Shown: piece after piece, positions 9,782-21,686 of the stretch
How positions within the stretch are numbered: position 1 is the first letter of the stretch
How the letters are laid out: each line of letters starts with the position of its first letter
DNA from: Rhinopomastus cyanomelas
Taxonomy: Eukaryota; Chordata; Aves; Bucerotiformes; Rhinopomastidae
DNA length: 64,000 nt
Direction: 5' to 3'
Assembly (NCBI GenBank): GCA_013400115.1
Contig: VXBP01000375.1
Coordinates: forward strand, 516,186 to 580,185
Translations under genes and position numbers: made by a program
Notes under the pieces: generated by a model
Seen by the model: the letters and a program-made list of their open reading frames with translations, nothing else
Told to the model about the DNA's origin: nothing
The model's database searches: none

Positions 9782-10016
9782 TTTTGCTCGGACTAGATGA
9801 CCTTTTGAGGTCCCTTCCAACCCTTAATGATTGTGTGACATCCCAGCAGGCCAGAAGTGATCTGATGCCTAGCAGAAGGGGACAGCTACACTGGCTGACG
9901 GGGCAAGCAGGGTCAACGTGCCGAACCAAGCACCTTGCAATGCAACGACGTGCTGGTGTCGCAGCGTCACAGAACCCGAGGGATCGGAAGGGCCCTCGAA
10001 AGACCATCCAGCCTAG
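9782..10016. mobile_element. Two short CR1-A tails in opposite orientation
   Basis: 9782-9842 is a plus-oriented tail (GACTAGATGACC...TTGAGGTCCCTTCCAACCC). 9964-10016 is a minus-oriented tail (TCACAGAACCCGAGGGATCG...CGAAAGACCATCCAG). The 120 bp between looks unique. Confidence 0.8.
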
Positions 10017-11056
10017 TTTTCTTCTAACCAGGGAAGAGCAGCTGGTGAGAGAACAAAGGGGTGATCTGAAGCCTACTGAAATCAACGGGAAGATTCTGAT
10101 GGACTTCTCCAGCTTTGGATCAAGCCTCAAAAGAGCAGCTCGTTCCCTGTGATACGGCCAGGAATCAATTCCCTCTCCCAGCAGCGCTCTAAATAATTCA
10201 GTGGTTTGTCTCAGATCATTTCCCAAGAAAAACGACGAGGATGTTGTCTAAGTGGGCAATACCCTGAAGGAACAGGGTTTACGACGCGTTCAGCCGTGTC
10301 AGGTCTCCTCCGCGCCGCGCACCCGCCGCAGCGCCCCTCGGACGCCGCCAAGCGCCTGCCGCCCGCCGGCAGGACAACGCAGGGTCTCGCCGGGCAGAGA
10401 GCTGAACCTCGAGGGACCCCTGCACTTCTAAAGAAGCAAAACTCTTTCTTTCTCTGCAGTAAAACCACCATCCATTTGCACCCGGCAGGGAGAGCGTCGC
10501 ACTGCTGATCCTACTCACCAGCCCGATCCCTGCTCTCACCATCCTCCACTGCTCCAGCTCTGCAGAGCAAAACACAGCAGGGAGACGAGCACCTGCCTTC
10601 GGAGCTCTTTTGTTCCGTGTGAGACATCAGACTGAGAAACTCTGCCCCAAATCAGAAAGGCTGAGGGAGCTGGCTCTCCTAAGCTTTGAAAAGCAGGGAC
10701 TGAGGGGTGACCCCATTAATGTGGATAAATACAAACCAGAGAGAAGCTTTGCAGCCAGACACATGTACTGTGGGATCGTGCCCTGCTCAGAGCCATCTCC
10801 CACGCGGGGACGCTGCCAGGAGAACAGCCCTGCTCACGGCCACCCCTCTGTTTGGTGGTGGCAGAGCAGCTCTGGGTGTTGCCTCCCCGTTTGCACAGAA
10901 GGGCAGCAGTTTGCAATGAGCTGTGTAAAGAATGAGGGGGGGGAACCCAGATCCCACTTCTCTGCTTCCACCAGCAGCTACCTAGCAACAGCTGACAAAC
11001 GCGCAGGGTGAAACTGGTACCGAGCTACAGCTCACGCGACTCTCCTCCTTCCACAG
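10016..11056. other. Intergenic block with CpG-rich patch
   Basis: 10270-10430 has many CpGs (CGACGCG, CGCGCCGCG, GGACGCCGCCAAGCGCC). It could be a small CpG island or regulatory patch. No coding exon was recognised around it. Confidence 0.4.
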
Positions 11057-11195
11057 CATCACAGTAAGGATAAGGCTGGAAAAGACCTTCAAGATCGTCC
11101 AGTCCAACCTACATCCAAATAAATCCAGTAATCCTAACATCTAGGTCATGCCACTCAGCACCTCATCCAGCCTAACCTGGAACACCTCCACTTCT
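11057..11195 (-). mobile_element. Old, diverged CR1 tail
   Basis: CATCACAGTAAGGATAAGGC, GGAAAAGACCTTCAAGATCG and CACCTCATCCAGCCTAACC resemble the ends of ancient avian CR1 subfamilies. Strongly decayed. Confidence 0.6.
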
Positions 11196-11924
11196 GGTCG
11201 GGTCACACCTGCAAGGAGCACCTCTGGTGATGCGATGAGTCCAGATGTGGCAGCTCTCCCGTTCCCATCACAAAGCACAGCCACAGTCTGGCCTTTCCCC
11301 ACCATCACCATCCCTGGACCAGCAACTCTCCAAGCACACTTTGCTTCCCTGCTAGCTGCATGTGCTCACGCTCTTGCTCGCTCTGCCAGGCAACAGGCAG
11401 CATCAGCTGCTTCCAGAACCAGCCGTGGCCTCAGCTACACCGGGGTACTGGCCCCAAAAGCGTGCCCTGCCTGCTCTGCAAAGTCTGGCGGTACTCAGGC
11501 ACTGAGGAAACCACTGCTGCCAGGGCTCCTTCTACCCTAAAAGCAGGAAAAGCCTCGCTGCCACCGCCCAGGAATGTCTGCAGAGCTCAGCAGGCTCCTG
11601 CTGTCAAAGCTCACTTGGCTGCTGGCTGGGGCTGCTGGCTGCTGCTCACCGCTCGCAAGGCTGGGACAGCCATGGGGCACAGCCACCTGCCCAGAGCCGC
11701 TCCTGAAGTCACCCACGTGGGAGGCACAGAACATCCCCTGCCCTCTCGGATGCCAGCAAGTGTGTGGTCTTGGCAAGGGCAGAGGTGGAGGGTTCCCCAG
11801 CATCGTTGCTCTGACACCACCACGTACAGCCTGACCTACCCCCACCGCCTCCAAAGGCCTCGGAGCAGATGGAGGAGCAGCCCGATCCAGCAAAGGCAAG
11901 CAGAACCTCAGAATGCTTCTGCCA

Positions 11925-12390
11925 AAGATGATGGAGGGAGGGGGGCATCTCCCTGACGAGGAAGGCTGAGGGAGCTGGGACAACAGGAGACTGAGGGGGG
12001 ACCTCCTGAATGTTGAGATGTATGAGATGGGTGGGTGTCAGGAGGATGCAGCCAGGCTCTGCTCAGGGGCACCCAGTGACAGGACAAGGGGCAGTGAGTG
12101 TGGGCTGGGACAGAGGAGGGTCCACATCAGTATGAAACAGAACTTCTTCCCAGTGAGGGTAACATGGAGGGTTGTGGAGTCTCCTTCTCTGGAGACAGTT
12201 CAAACCTGCCTGGCCATGACCCTGTGTGACCTGGTCTAGGGGATCCTGCTGTGGCAGGGGGATGGGACTGGATGATCTTTTGCGGTCCCTTCCAATCCCT
12301 AATGACTGGATCTAGGGGATCCTGCTCTGGCAGGGGGACTGGACGATCTTTTGAGGTCCCTTCCCATCCCTGATGTTCCGTGAGTCTTTG
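11925..12390 (+). mobile_element. CR1-A fragment with duplicated 3' end
   Basis: Plus-oriented ORF2 end with KGGCQEDAARLCSGAPSDRT-type text (WVSGGC shifted by small changes) and tail. The last 75-76 bp occur twice: a GGTCTAGGGGATCC-type start at 12229 and GGATCTAGGGGATCC at 12304. It ends at GATGTTCCGTGAGTC. Confidence 0.88.
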
Positions 12391-13404
12391 GAGACAGCAC
12401 AGTGACACGATAGTGACACTTGCCAAACCACAGAAGCAATTAGCTGCCACCACCCCGCTTCCTTTTCTAACGAGCAAGTTCACACAGGATTTGAGAGCTG
12501 CTCTTGATCACAAGGACATGAAAAAGGCCCCGAGCACGCAGCAAGCAGCTTTGCTGGGGGAGACTCTGCCTCCAGCTCCCGAGTGCATTAACCCCTGACT
12601 GAGGCCGCGGAGAGACGTCCAGCGCTCTCTTTACCCAGCGCCGGGTCCGTGTTACTAAACACTCCTCCACTGTTGATGGAAACCAGCGGAGCAGGAGACC
12701 TCACACTAACTGTCCGGCCTCTCTCCCCACTGGAAGCACGGCTGCGCCTCTGGGGGGCTCCCAGCAGATCCCCGCTGCCGGGAGCACCCGCACGCCCGCT
12801 CCGCCGTGCGACGCAGCCCGCCTGGCAGCCCGCCTGAGTCCACCCTGCCCAGATAACTTCTGGGGAGCTGACAGAGCCTTTAGGATTTAATTGGTGTTGA
12901 CACCTTTTGAAGCGATGCCTGGAGGCGCCGAGGGTCATTGTCTACTTTCTGCTGCTTTTCTGCCGCTGCCTCCATTTGGCTACCTTGCAGCCTGTGGTGG
13001 CCCCTGCACTCCTCATTCATGTTTGTACTTGCACTGGGTCCCGTTACAAGGACCCTTGTTAAATGCCCAGCAGGCAGCACTGAATAGACATTTTGCCTGT
13101 CTGGGATTTGAAGGCTTCTAGCAACAACGGGAGAAAGCCCCGTAAACACAAAGGTAGCCCAGGAGCCGTGGGGCATTAACATAATCATGCATTTATGCCA
13201 CAAGACCTCAGGACCGAGCTCCTTAATGTCAATTCACTGGGTAATAAGCCCTGGTAATTAGGTGGGTTCCCGTGACTTGGCTTCCTCGGGATGCACCACC
13301 GATCCTTCTCCATATGCCCCTTTTTCCCAGCACGGCCAGAAACCCTCACACAGTCACTGAGGTGGGCAGATGGCACCACAGACCGGGCTCCCAGTAGCCA
13401 AAGC

Positions 13405-13655
13405 CCATTTAATCCCTAATGACTGGATCTAGGGGATCCTGCTGTGTCAGGGGGTTTGGACTGGATGGTCTTTCAAGGTCCCTTCCAATCCCTAATGACT
13501 GGATCTAGGGGATCCTGCTGTGGCAGGGGGACTGGACTGGATGGTCTCTCGAGGTCCCTTCCCATCCCTAATGACTGGATCTAGGGGATCCTGCTGTGGC
13601 AGGGGGACTGGGCTGGATGGTCTCTCGAGGTCCCTTCCCATCCCTAACGTTCTTT
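13405..13655 (+). repeat. 76-bp tandem array of the CR1-A 3' end (3 units)
   Basis: GACTGGATCTAGGGGATCCT starts at 13421, 13497 and 13573, exactly 76 bp apart. Each unit carries the tail core and ends CCCTAAT. The last unit ends with a normal terminus (ACGTTCTTTGATCC). No upstream CR1 body is attached beyond a short CCCATTTAATCCCTAAT stub. Confidence 0.92.
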
Positions 13656-14331
13656 GATCCTGTGCTCTCACGGCCTCACGACAGCAAACACTCCTCTCCA
13701 GGTTGAGCCTTGCAGCAGGACTTCTATGGCCAGTTGTACCCCCAAAGCAGCGCTTGCAGAGGTGAACAGACCAGAGGCACCGCTAGAACTTTCGAGAGCT
13801 GCCTTCCATTTTATCTCTCAGCCTGCACTTCCATCACTTTCTCCAGGTTTAAATAATTAAGACCCTCAATTTCCTATAAAGGCAAAGCCCTAACTAACTC
13901 CGTCCTGAGCCTCCGTCAGCTCGAGGCCACGTACCCATAAAACTCAGCCTCAAACGCTCTTGTTAGGACAGTGAACAAATCAGTGCAGGACCAAATAAAA
14001 TGGAAAACAACATCTGAGTTCAGAAAATCTGAGCCGTTACAGCGCGGCCAGAATTACCTCAGCGGCAATTTCCTACTTGAAGAGTCCCCTCCCTAACAGC
14101 AGCCCTGCCAGTCCAACGCAGTGTCTGGGACTTACATTTTCCAACTCTCTGCCACATGTTAGAGTCTTTTTTTGTTTCCACAGACATTTTCAATCCCAGC
14201 AGTTCACCTGGGGGACTGCAGCAAATGAGACTTGTAATTCCAGTACGGTACTAGCCAACTGCTTCCACTTGTGGCGTCACCCAGTCCTTCACTACCTGGG
14301 AGATGCTCGTGCCTGCGTCCATCATTGCTTC

Positions 14332-14392
14332 ACAGGATCACAGAACATTAGGGATTGAGAGATCATCCAGTCCAACCCCTCTGCCAGGGCTT
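14332..14392 (-). mobile_element. CR1-A 3' tail
   Basis: GATCACAGAACATTAGGG, then GAGAGATCATCCAGTCCAAC; about 60 bp. Confidence 0.8.
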
Positions 14393-14501
14393 CTACTGTT
14401 GAGAACAGCTGGGAGCCTGCACCTCATGGAAACTGGGATTCAACTCCAGAGCTTTAGTCCTTGTTGCCTCTCCCCTCCTCAGTCACACTCACAAGCCAGC
14501 T

Positions 14502-14709
14502 ACAGCCATCCTCCTCCTCCCTGTTCCCAGCCTGCTGGCAAGGCTGCAGCACCTACAGGCTCACCACAGCAGCCATCCTCCTCCTCCTCCCTGTTCCCAG
14601 CCTGCTGGCAAGGCTGCAGCACCTACAGGCTCACCACAGCAGCCATCCTGCTCCTCCTCCCTGTTCCCAGCCTGCTGGCAAGGCTGCAGCACCTACAGGC
14701 TCACCACAG
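14502..14709 (+). repeat. 70-bp minisatellite, 3 units
   Basis: CCTGCTGGCAAGGCTGCAGC starts at 14531, 14601 and 14671, exactly 70 bp apart, almost identical between units. It is followed directly by a CR1-B tail stub. It is not itself CR1. Confidence 0.95.
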
Positions 14710-14862
14710 AATCATTCAGGTTGAAAAAGACTTCCAGTCACCATTTCAAAACAGCAAATAGAATTAGAAAATCATAGAATCATTCAGGTTGGAAAAGACC
14801 CTTGGGATCACTGAGTCCAACCAGCAGCCCCACTCTACAAGGTCACCCCTAAACCAGAGCAA
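14706..14862 (-). mobile_element. CR1-B tails
   Basis: A stub (CAGAATCATTCAGGTTG) at 14706-14735, then a fuller tail from AATCATAGAATCATTCAGG to CACCCCTAAACCAGAGC. Confidence 0.85.
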
Positions 14863-17002
14863 AAGCAAAGCTGCTGCCACACCCTACACATTTCCACCAC
14901 CTCAATTACTTTGGGACCATGAGAGTTACTACCAAGACTCAGAATAAAGACCACTTTCCACCAGCCATCAGAGCTGAATTCAGCCCTGACCAAGGACTTA
15001 CCTTCCTGCTGCTCTGCAGAATCTCTTTGCACCTTTCCATGCTCTCCTCCACCGCAGCACACGAGGCTTTCAGGAAGGACATCAGAGTCCAACAGTCAGC
15101 CTTAAAGAGCCCAGCCTGGAAGTTCAAGGTGGAGGAGCAGGGCTGCTTCTGAGCAGGCAGAAGAGAGCCCCCCAGAGCCACCCCGCTGCCAGGTGGGCTG
15201 GGTCCCGGTAAAGGACGCTGGCAGCAGCTTCCAGCTGCGACACCGGCTCAGCCAGGAGAGGGTTTCCCTTTGGCTGCCAGAGGAAAATGCCACCTGCAGA
15301 GCACAAACACCCCAAGAACTGGACCTGTGGTGACAACGTGCTGCACAGACTGCGAAGCAGACGGCACAGGACGACAGTTTATTAAGTCTGCTGAGGTGAC
15401 TGCTCCTTGAAGACTGAAGTGAATCAAAAGGTCACTGCTGCTGATTTAAGAGCGCGTGTTGGGGCAGACAGTTGCTTGGCTTCTGTTTTCATCATCTTAC
15501 ACAGCACCTGCAGGAGGGAGGGCAGCTAGTAAGTAGAAGCAGAGAAGCTCCTCTGGACTGGCTGCTCTGTGTCATGTAAGTGCAGCTCAGGTTGTTCTTC
15601 GCAACGATCAAACTGAAACCACCCCTCTTCCCTCCTGGACCTTCCAGGGTCCTTTGTGAGGTGAAGGGTGTTACTGCTGCACAAAGACAACAACAGTGTC
15701 TGGCCAGAGGAGAGGCTGACCTCCCTCCTTCTGTCACAGTGGCATTTGTGCCTTTTCATTTCAGAGCCTCCAGCGACGGTTTCTTCCGGCATCGTGCCCA
15801 CCCTCAGGGAGCCTGTGCAAAGGGCTGACACCCACCCCCAGACAGGCAAACTCACCCGAACCCAAAGAAGCCCCTCATCTCCCCTTCCCCTGCCATAAGT
15901 TTGGTGGGAGCTCTGTCACACACCTCTGAAGCTCTGAACATGGGCAGGGGAGAGACAGGATCTCTCTGCTCCTTTTAACAGCAAGAGAGGATGGATCACA
16001 GAACATTAGGGGTTGGAAGTGACCTCGAAAGATCATCCAAGTCCAATCCCCTGCCGCACCAGGATCTCCTAGATCACAGAATCAGAGAACATTAGGAACT
16101 GAAGGGACCTCGAAAGATCATCCAGTCCTAACCCCCTGCCACAGCAGGATCTCCTAGAACCAGTCACACAGGAACAGTCCAGATGGAAACATCTCCAGAC
16201 ACAAGGAGGCTCCACAACCCCCCTGGGCAGCCCTGCCAGTGCTCCATCACCTTCACTGGGAAGAAGTTCCTTCTCATATTGATGTGGAACCTCCTCTGTT
16301 CCAGCTGACACCCATTGCTCCTTGTCCTGTCATTAGATGTCTCCAGAGAAGCAGACTCCACAACCATTTAGGTGCAGGCACAAAGACTTCCCCAACATCT
16401 GCTACCCAGGACTGTTCCCCTGGGGACAAACCCGCTACAAAACCTGCTCTTCTAGGGAAAAGAGGACTAAAGAGGATAAATTAAATTGCATTTAATAAGA
16501 TAAACTAAATACAATGAAATCTGCCCCTACATTTACAGCAGGATTTGGCTCCTATTTGGGTGGATTTGTATCTGTTGCCGTTGTCTTGCAGAAGTTTCAC
16601 CCCTGGTTTACACGATGCTGAAGATGAAACCATCCATCTGACTCTAGTTATCACAGGAAAGCACCAGTGATCCCAGCAGGCATCAGAGAGGGGATTACAA
16701 ACGAGGGAAGGAGCTGCCTCAGCTGATTGGACACATATCAAGATCCTTTTCTTTTTGCATCCTGCATTTGCTCCTTATTAAAGGAAAATGATTTACAAAT
16801 GCCGGGTTCACTTAGTGCCCGGGGTAGCCGTAAAACTTAATTAATCACCATAGCTCAGCTTGCTGGGGTTTTTAAATGAAAAGCCCTATAAAAAGGGGAA
16901 GTTTCCTATGAAGAAAGCCCCTCAAAATTGCCTGGCTTCCTGCTTTTGTGCTGGACCTTATGGGGCCAGTAGCTGGACACTGCCTGCAGTCCTGAGTCAG
17001 CA
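14863..17002. other. Intergenic, no gene recognised
   Basis: 14863-15992 looks unique. 16371-17002 includes an AT-rich part with a TATA-like TATAAAAA at 16887 and a TTAATTAATC homeobox-type site near 16839. No transcript structure can be attached to it. Confidence 0.35.
15993..16370 (-). mobile_element. CR1-A fragment preceded by a tandem tail
   Basis: A first tail at 15993-16072, then a second copy continuing from AGAATCAGAGAACATTAGG through the ORF2 end (TGGGAAGAAGTTCCTTCTC) to GTCATTAGATGTCTCCAG. The two tails are about 85 bp apart. Confidence 0.88.
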
Positions 17003-17041
17003 ACTGACCCAGAAGGGGGCAAACACCTGAGCCAACGGGCA

Positions 17042-17700
17042 CCACAGAATCACAGAACATCAGGGATTGGAAGGGACCTGCAAAGATCATCCACTCCATC
17101 CCCCTGCCACAGCAGGATCACCTAGACCAAGTCCCACGGGAACATGTCCAGGAGGGTTTGAAATGTCTCCAGAGAAGGAGACTCCACAATCCCTCTGGGC
17201 AGCCCCTGCCAGGGCTCTGCCACCCTCCCAGGGAAGAAGGTCCTTCTCTCATTGATGGGGAACCTCCTCTGTCCCAGCTCACACCCACTGCCCCTTGTCC
17301 TGTCACTGGGTGCCCCTGAGCAGAGCCTGGCTGCATCCTCCTCACACCCACCCTTCACACATTGATCAACATCCATGGGGTCACCCCTCAGTCTCCTTTT
17401 CTCCCAGCTCAGTATCCCCAGCTCCCTCAGCCTCTCCTCAGCAGGGAGATGCTCCCCTCCCTCCATCATCTCTGTGGCTCTGCACTGGGCTCCCTCCAGC
17501 AGCTCTGTCCCCTTCTGGAACTGAGGGGCCCAGAAGGTGATCCTGCTCTGGCAGGGGGATTGGACTAGATGATCTTTCGAGGTCCCTTCCCATCCCTAAT
17601 GATTCTATGATTCCAGATGTGGTCTCACCAGGGCAGAGCAGAAGGCGAGGAGAACCTCTTGATCCGCTAGCCACCCCCTTTCTGACCCACCCCAGGGGCT
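17042..17700 (-). mobile_element. CR1-A long copy interrupted by another CR1-A
   Basis: A minus-oriented copy keeps an open ORF2 end of 115 codons on minus (17122-17469: EERLRELGILSWEKRRLRGD...). At 17538-17612 a plus-oriented CR1-A tail (GATCCTGCTCTGGCAGGGGG to TGATTCTATGATTCC) replaces about 16 bp. The minus text then resumes at AGATGTGGTCTCACCAGGGC. Confidence 0.9.
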
Positions 17701-18009
17701 TCCTGGGGGGGAGCTGGCTGGCTGTTCGTGCAGCACTGTCACTGCCAGGCTGTGTTGGCTGTGCTGTGGGTGAATGAGATCTTCCAAGAGATGGGAAGGA
17801 GAGTGACTTTCTTTTCCCCTGGCAGTTCTGTGCCGGGTCTCTAGGTGCTGATTCCCACTGCAGCGCGTCAAGGCAGCTGCCTGAACTCCACTCCAAACCA
17901 CTAACATCGCTGGCAGTCCCAGTTGTTGCCATTTCCTTGCACCCTGTTGTTCCATGAAATCCCACTTCCCCAACCCGCTGCCCCGGGCTAACAGGCTGCA
18001 GGAGTCACT

Positions 18010-18087
18010 CACAGAATCACAGGACATTAGGGGTTGGAAGGGCCCTCGGAAGATCATCCAGTCCACCCCCTGCCCCAGCAGGACCAC
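18010..18087 (-). mobile_element. CR1-A 3' tail
   Basis: ACAGAATCACAGGACATTAG to CCCCAGCAGGACCAC. Confidence 0.85.
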
Positions 18088-18409
18088 GCTCCACGACGCC
18101 CCGTATAAATGGAGCAGGGAAGGTTATAAAAGAGAAAGATGAGGACATTTACCACGCCAGCTCCTGCTCCCCAAGTCTCTCCCGAGTTTCCAGACTCATC
18201 AGGCAGGCGGGGGGCAGGCAGCCACCCCTCTCTCTCTCTCCAGTGCTGCTGGGTCCAATTCATCACGGGCTGCTTGCTGAAGGATTCGGTGTCAATGCTG
18301 GCAATCGATCCAAGAAAAGCGGCCTCTGCCTCCTGTGCTTCTCCCTGTAAGGGGAGGAATTAACCCTTCAGGCACCGCAAACACAACAGCTGCAGGGAGA
18401 AGGAGACAT

Positions 18410-18982
18410 TGCGGAATCAGAGAACTTCAGGGATTGGAAGGGACCTCAGAAGATGATCCAGTCCAATCCCCCTGCCTCATATCACAGAGCATTAGGGGTT
18501 AGAAGGGACCTCAGAAGATGATCCAGTCCAATCCCCCTGCCTCCTATCACAGAGCATTAGGGGTTAGAAGGGACCTCAGAAGAACATCCAGTCCAATCCC
18601 CCTGCCTCATATCACAGAGCATTAGGGGTGAGAAGGGACCTCAGAAGAGGATCCAGTCCAATCCCCCCACATATCACAGAGCATTAGGGGTTAGAAGGGA
18701 CCTCAAAAGATCATCCAGTCCAATCCCCCCACAAATCACAGAGCATTAGGGGTTAGAAGGGACCTCAAAAGATCATCCAGTCTAATCCCCCCACATATCA
18801 CAGAGCATTAGGGGTTAGAAGGGACCTCAGAAGAGGATCCAGTCCAATCCCCCCACATATCACAGAGCATTAGGGGTTAGAAGGGACCTCAAAAGATCAT
18901 CCAGTCCAATCCCCCCACATATCACAGAGCATTAGGAGTTGGAAGGGACCTCAAAAGATCATCCAGTCCAATCCCCGCACCA
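18410..18982 (-). repeat. 62-bp tandem array of the CR1-A 3' terminus (9 units)
   Basis: Nine head-to-tail units, each with ATATCACAGAGCATTAGGGG, TTAGAAGGGACCTC and CATCCAGTCCAATCCCCC. Later unit starts at 18671, 18733, 18795, 18857 and 18919 give a strict 62-bp period; earlier units are 62-65 bp. Inner units share GTTAGAAGG where ordinary copies have GATTGGAAGG. The outer units keep the ordinary text, so the variant spread inside the array. No CR1 body is attached. Confidence 0.95.
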
Positions 18983-19154
18983 CATTCTCTACCCATCCCA
19001 CCCCTACGTCCCAATCTTTATTTGAGGCAGTAAATTAGGGAGGGAAAGAAGTACTTGCTGTCTGATAGCGGATCTGATGTAGAAGAGAGGAGCTCTGTGG
19101 GGATTATCAGCCTGTGACTACATATTCTTGTGGTGGAATGGGACTACCCAGAAG

Positions 19155-19272
19155 ACAAAAGCCTGGCCACGTTCCTGTGCGACTTGGTCTAGGGGATCCC
19201 ACTCTGGCAGGGGGATTGGACTGGATGATCCTTCCAGGTCCCTTCCAACCCCAATGTTCTGTGGTTCTGTAA
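19155..19272 (+). mobile_element. CR1-A 3' fragment
   Basis: GGCCACGTTCCTGTGCGACT to the tail core and AATGTTCTGTGGTTCTG. Confidence 0.88.
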
Positions 19273-20428
19273 TGATTCTACCCAATTCCATCTGTATTCC
19301 CTGTTTGTCTCCACACAGAAGAGCAGAAGGTGTCCTCTAAGTATATTGTGACCCACAGCGGAGCGTGTGAACAGTTCATTCACCTGCACTGCAGCTTCAG
19401 CTCAGTCTGGTCTAAGCTCTTCATCATCTGGGAGCCACAGATCTGCATCAGCTAAGGGTACGGGCTAGTGCTCCCACAGCAGCTGGAAGCAACATCATGT
19501 TTGTCAGGCACTTAACACGCTCAGCTTCAGCTGGGCTCGAGCACGGCGGCGGCGGCGCAACGGCTTCCCATTTAAAACGCACTCAGGAGCGCCGGGAACT
19601 CCTCCGGACTCTCGGCGAGCTGCAGCTCTGAAACACCATGAGGAGGCAGCTGGAGCGACGACAGCATCTCCCCAGCCCTGCACGCTCGGGTGGCGGCACC
19701 AGAGGCTCCTGTGAGCACACAGAACATCGGCGATGGGAAGGGACCTCGACAGACCATCCGGCCCGATCCCTGCCGCGCGCACGGGGAAAACCCACAGGGG
19801 AACCGGCGCAGGGAACCGGCGCAGGGAACGCGACGCCCAGCAACGCCTGACTTCTCCGGCGGCACTGCACCTCGCTCAGCTGCTCCAGTTTCAATGAGGA
19901 CAGGCGGTGCCGCCGCGACGCCGTGGTGGCCCACAAGGTGCTTGGGCCTGCCAGCACGCCACGGCGGACAGCACCGCGTAACGGAGCCGCGTGGACGGAT
20001 GAGAGTGTTGTGGGAGCTCTGCCACTGACCAAATTAAGGCTGCTGTCTGCAGCTCGTTAGAGCAGCCCTCCTTACTCCTTTCACGGCGAGGCCTCCCTCC
20101 TGTCAGACACACGGCTTGTGTTCCACACGGAAGCAAAACGCACCTGCCTGCTGGGAGAGACCCGCAGTGGAAGCGCCTGAGGAACAGCACCCTCCTCATC
20201 CTGAGCAACTGAGGGCTTCAACTGAACAGGAACGTTGTTTTCTTCATTAATCTGTTTACAAAACAGGAGATCCTAGAAGGGAAAAGGAGTTCCCCTTGTT
20301 AAATGTTTACCACTAAATCCCTGTAGGGGCTCCTACCCTAAGTCAGGAAGTCAAGGAGGGAGCTAGGGGCTTGTTTCCTGCCCAACGGCACACACAGTGC
20401 CTGTAGGACAGGGCAGACACCCTCACCC
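19273..20428. other. Intergenic, CpG-rich patch
   Basis: 19540-20010 contains GGCGGCGGCGGCGCAACGG, repeated AACCGGCGCAGGGAAC (twice) and dense CpGs, with a CR1-A tail inside. It could be a CpG island or unannotated promoter. The ORFs in it show no family I recognise. Confidence 0.4.
19720..19776 (-). mobile_element. CR1-A 3' tail in a CpG-rich patch
   Basis: CAGAACATCGGCGATGGGAA to GGCCCGATCCCTGCC. Unusually, it has gained or kept CpGs compared with other copies. Confidence 0.8.
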
Positions 20429-20992
20429 TGAATCACAGAGCATCAGGGACTGGAAGGGACCTGGAAAGGTCATCCAGTGCAACCCCCCTGCCACAGCAAG
20501 ATCCCCTAGATCCAGTCCCACAGGAACATGGCCAGGTGGGTTTGAAACGTCTCCAGAGAAGGAGACTCCACAACCCCCCTGGGCAGCCCCCACCAGGGCT
20601 CTGTCACCCTCTCTGGGAAGAAGGTCCTTCTGGAGCTGAGAGGCCCAGAACTGGACACAAGATTCCAGATGTGGTGTCAGCAGGGCAGAGTAGAGGGGGA
20701 GGAGAACCCCTCTGGATTTGCTAACCACCCCACTTCTGATCCAGCTCAGGATACCGTTGACCTTCCTGGCCACAAGGGCTGATGGCCATCCTGCTGGCCA
20801 CCAGGACTCCCAGATCCCTTTCTCCTACACTGCTCTCCAACAGGTCACTCTATACTGGTCCCTAGGCTTGTGCTTGCCCAGATGCCAGACTGCACTGCCC
20901 TTGTTCTAGGTCGTTCAGGGTCTCCCAGCCCAGCTCTCCAGCCCATCCAGGTTCTGCTGAATGGCAGCACAGCCTGCTGGGCTGTATCAGGG
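20429..20992 (-). mobile_element. CR1-A long copy with internal deletion
   Basis: Tail at 20429, ORF2 end to GGAAGAAGGTCCTTCT at about 20630. It then jumps at the shared hexamer CCTTCT to GGAGCTGAGAGGCCCAGAAC and runs on to AATGGCAGCACAGCCTGCTG. About 300 bp of the normal element is missing at the jump. Confidence 0.88.
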
Positions 20993-21686
20993 AAAGTGAA
21001 GAATCCCAGATCCTCCAAGCAGATGGAACATGACTGCTCTACCAAAAACACATGAAAAGCAAGCTGAACAAGAAAACCCCAGGCACTCACCACGAAGGCC
21101 ACAAAGGAAACCACAGTTCTCACACTTAGGTAGAAAAACACCCCAAAATGTTGCAGGCTGGTGGTGACAAGGCAGGAGGATCAGGATCACAGCTAGTGTT
21201 TTCCTCAGGCCCTCCAGTGACAGGCAGAAATGCTGAAGGGAACAAGAGAAGACACCTCGTTAGCACATGGCTTAGAGGCTGGTGCCACCAGAGGACTTCG
21301 GGGGTTTTTGATCACAGGGAGGTTTACAGGGCACCTAATGGACAGCATCTGTCTCCAAAGGGGAAAAGGATTCTTGCTCATGAGTTGGTGGGGCTCCTGG
21401 AGAGGGCTTCAACCTAGGCTCCAAGGGGGAAGGGACAGCTCTGGGCACACTGGAGATGGGTCTGGGGGTTGTGTACCACTCTTCTGGGGTGAGGCCGGAG
21501 GCCTTGCTCAGCCGCATCAGCACTGCTGCGTGCAGCACGGGGAACGACGACAGGAGGCTTGGGACCTCTGCAGATGAGGCCTGTGGAGAGGAGAAAAGGG
21601 TTTATGTAGGAGGTACAGACAGGGCAGTGCAGGGCAATAAACACCAGACCAGCAAGACCAAGGGCATGAGTACACAGAGACAAACT

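Larger units (their letters stand above)
11196..14331. other. Intergenic, one candidate conserved block
   Basis: 11196-11924 and 12391-13404 are unique-looking. 12880-13200 in particular has mixed composition with AATTGGTG, AACATAATCATGCATTTATG and no repeat. It reads like avian conserved noncoding DNA, but conservation cannot be tested here. 13661-14331: nothing recognised. Confidence 0.35.
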
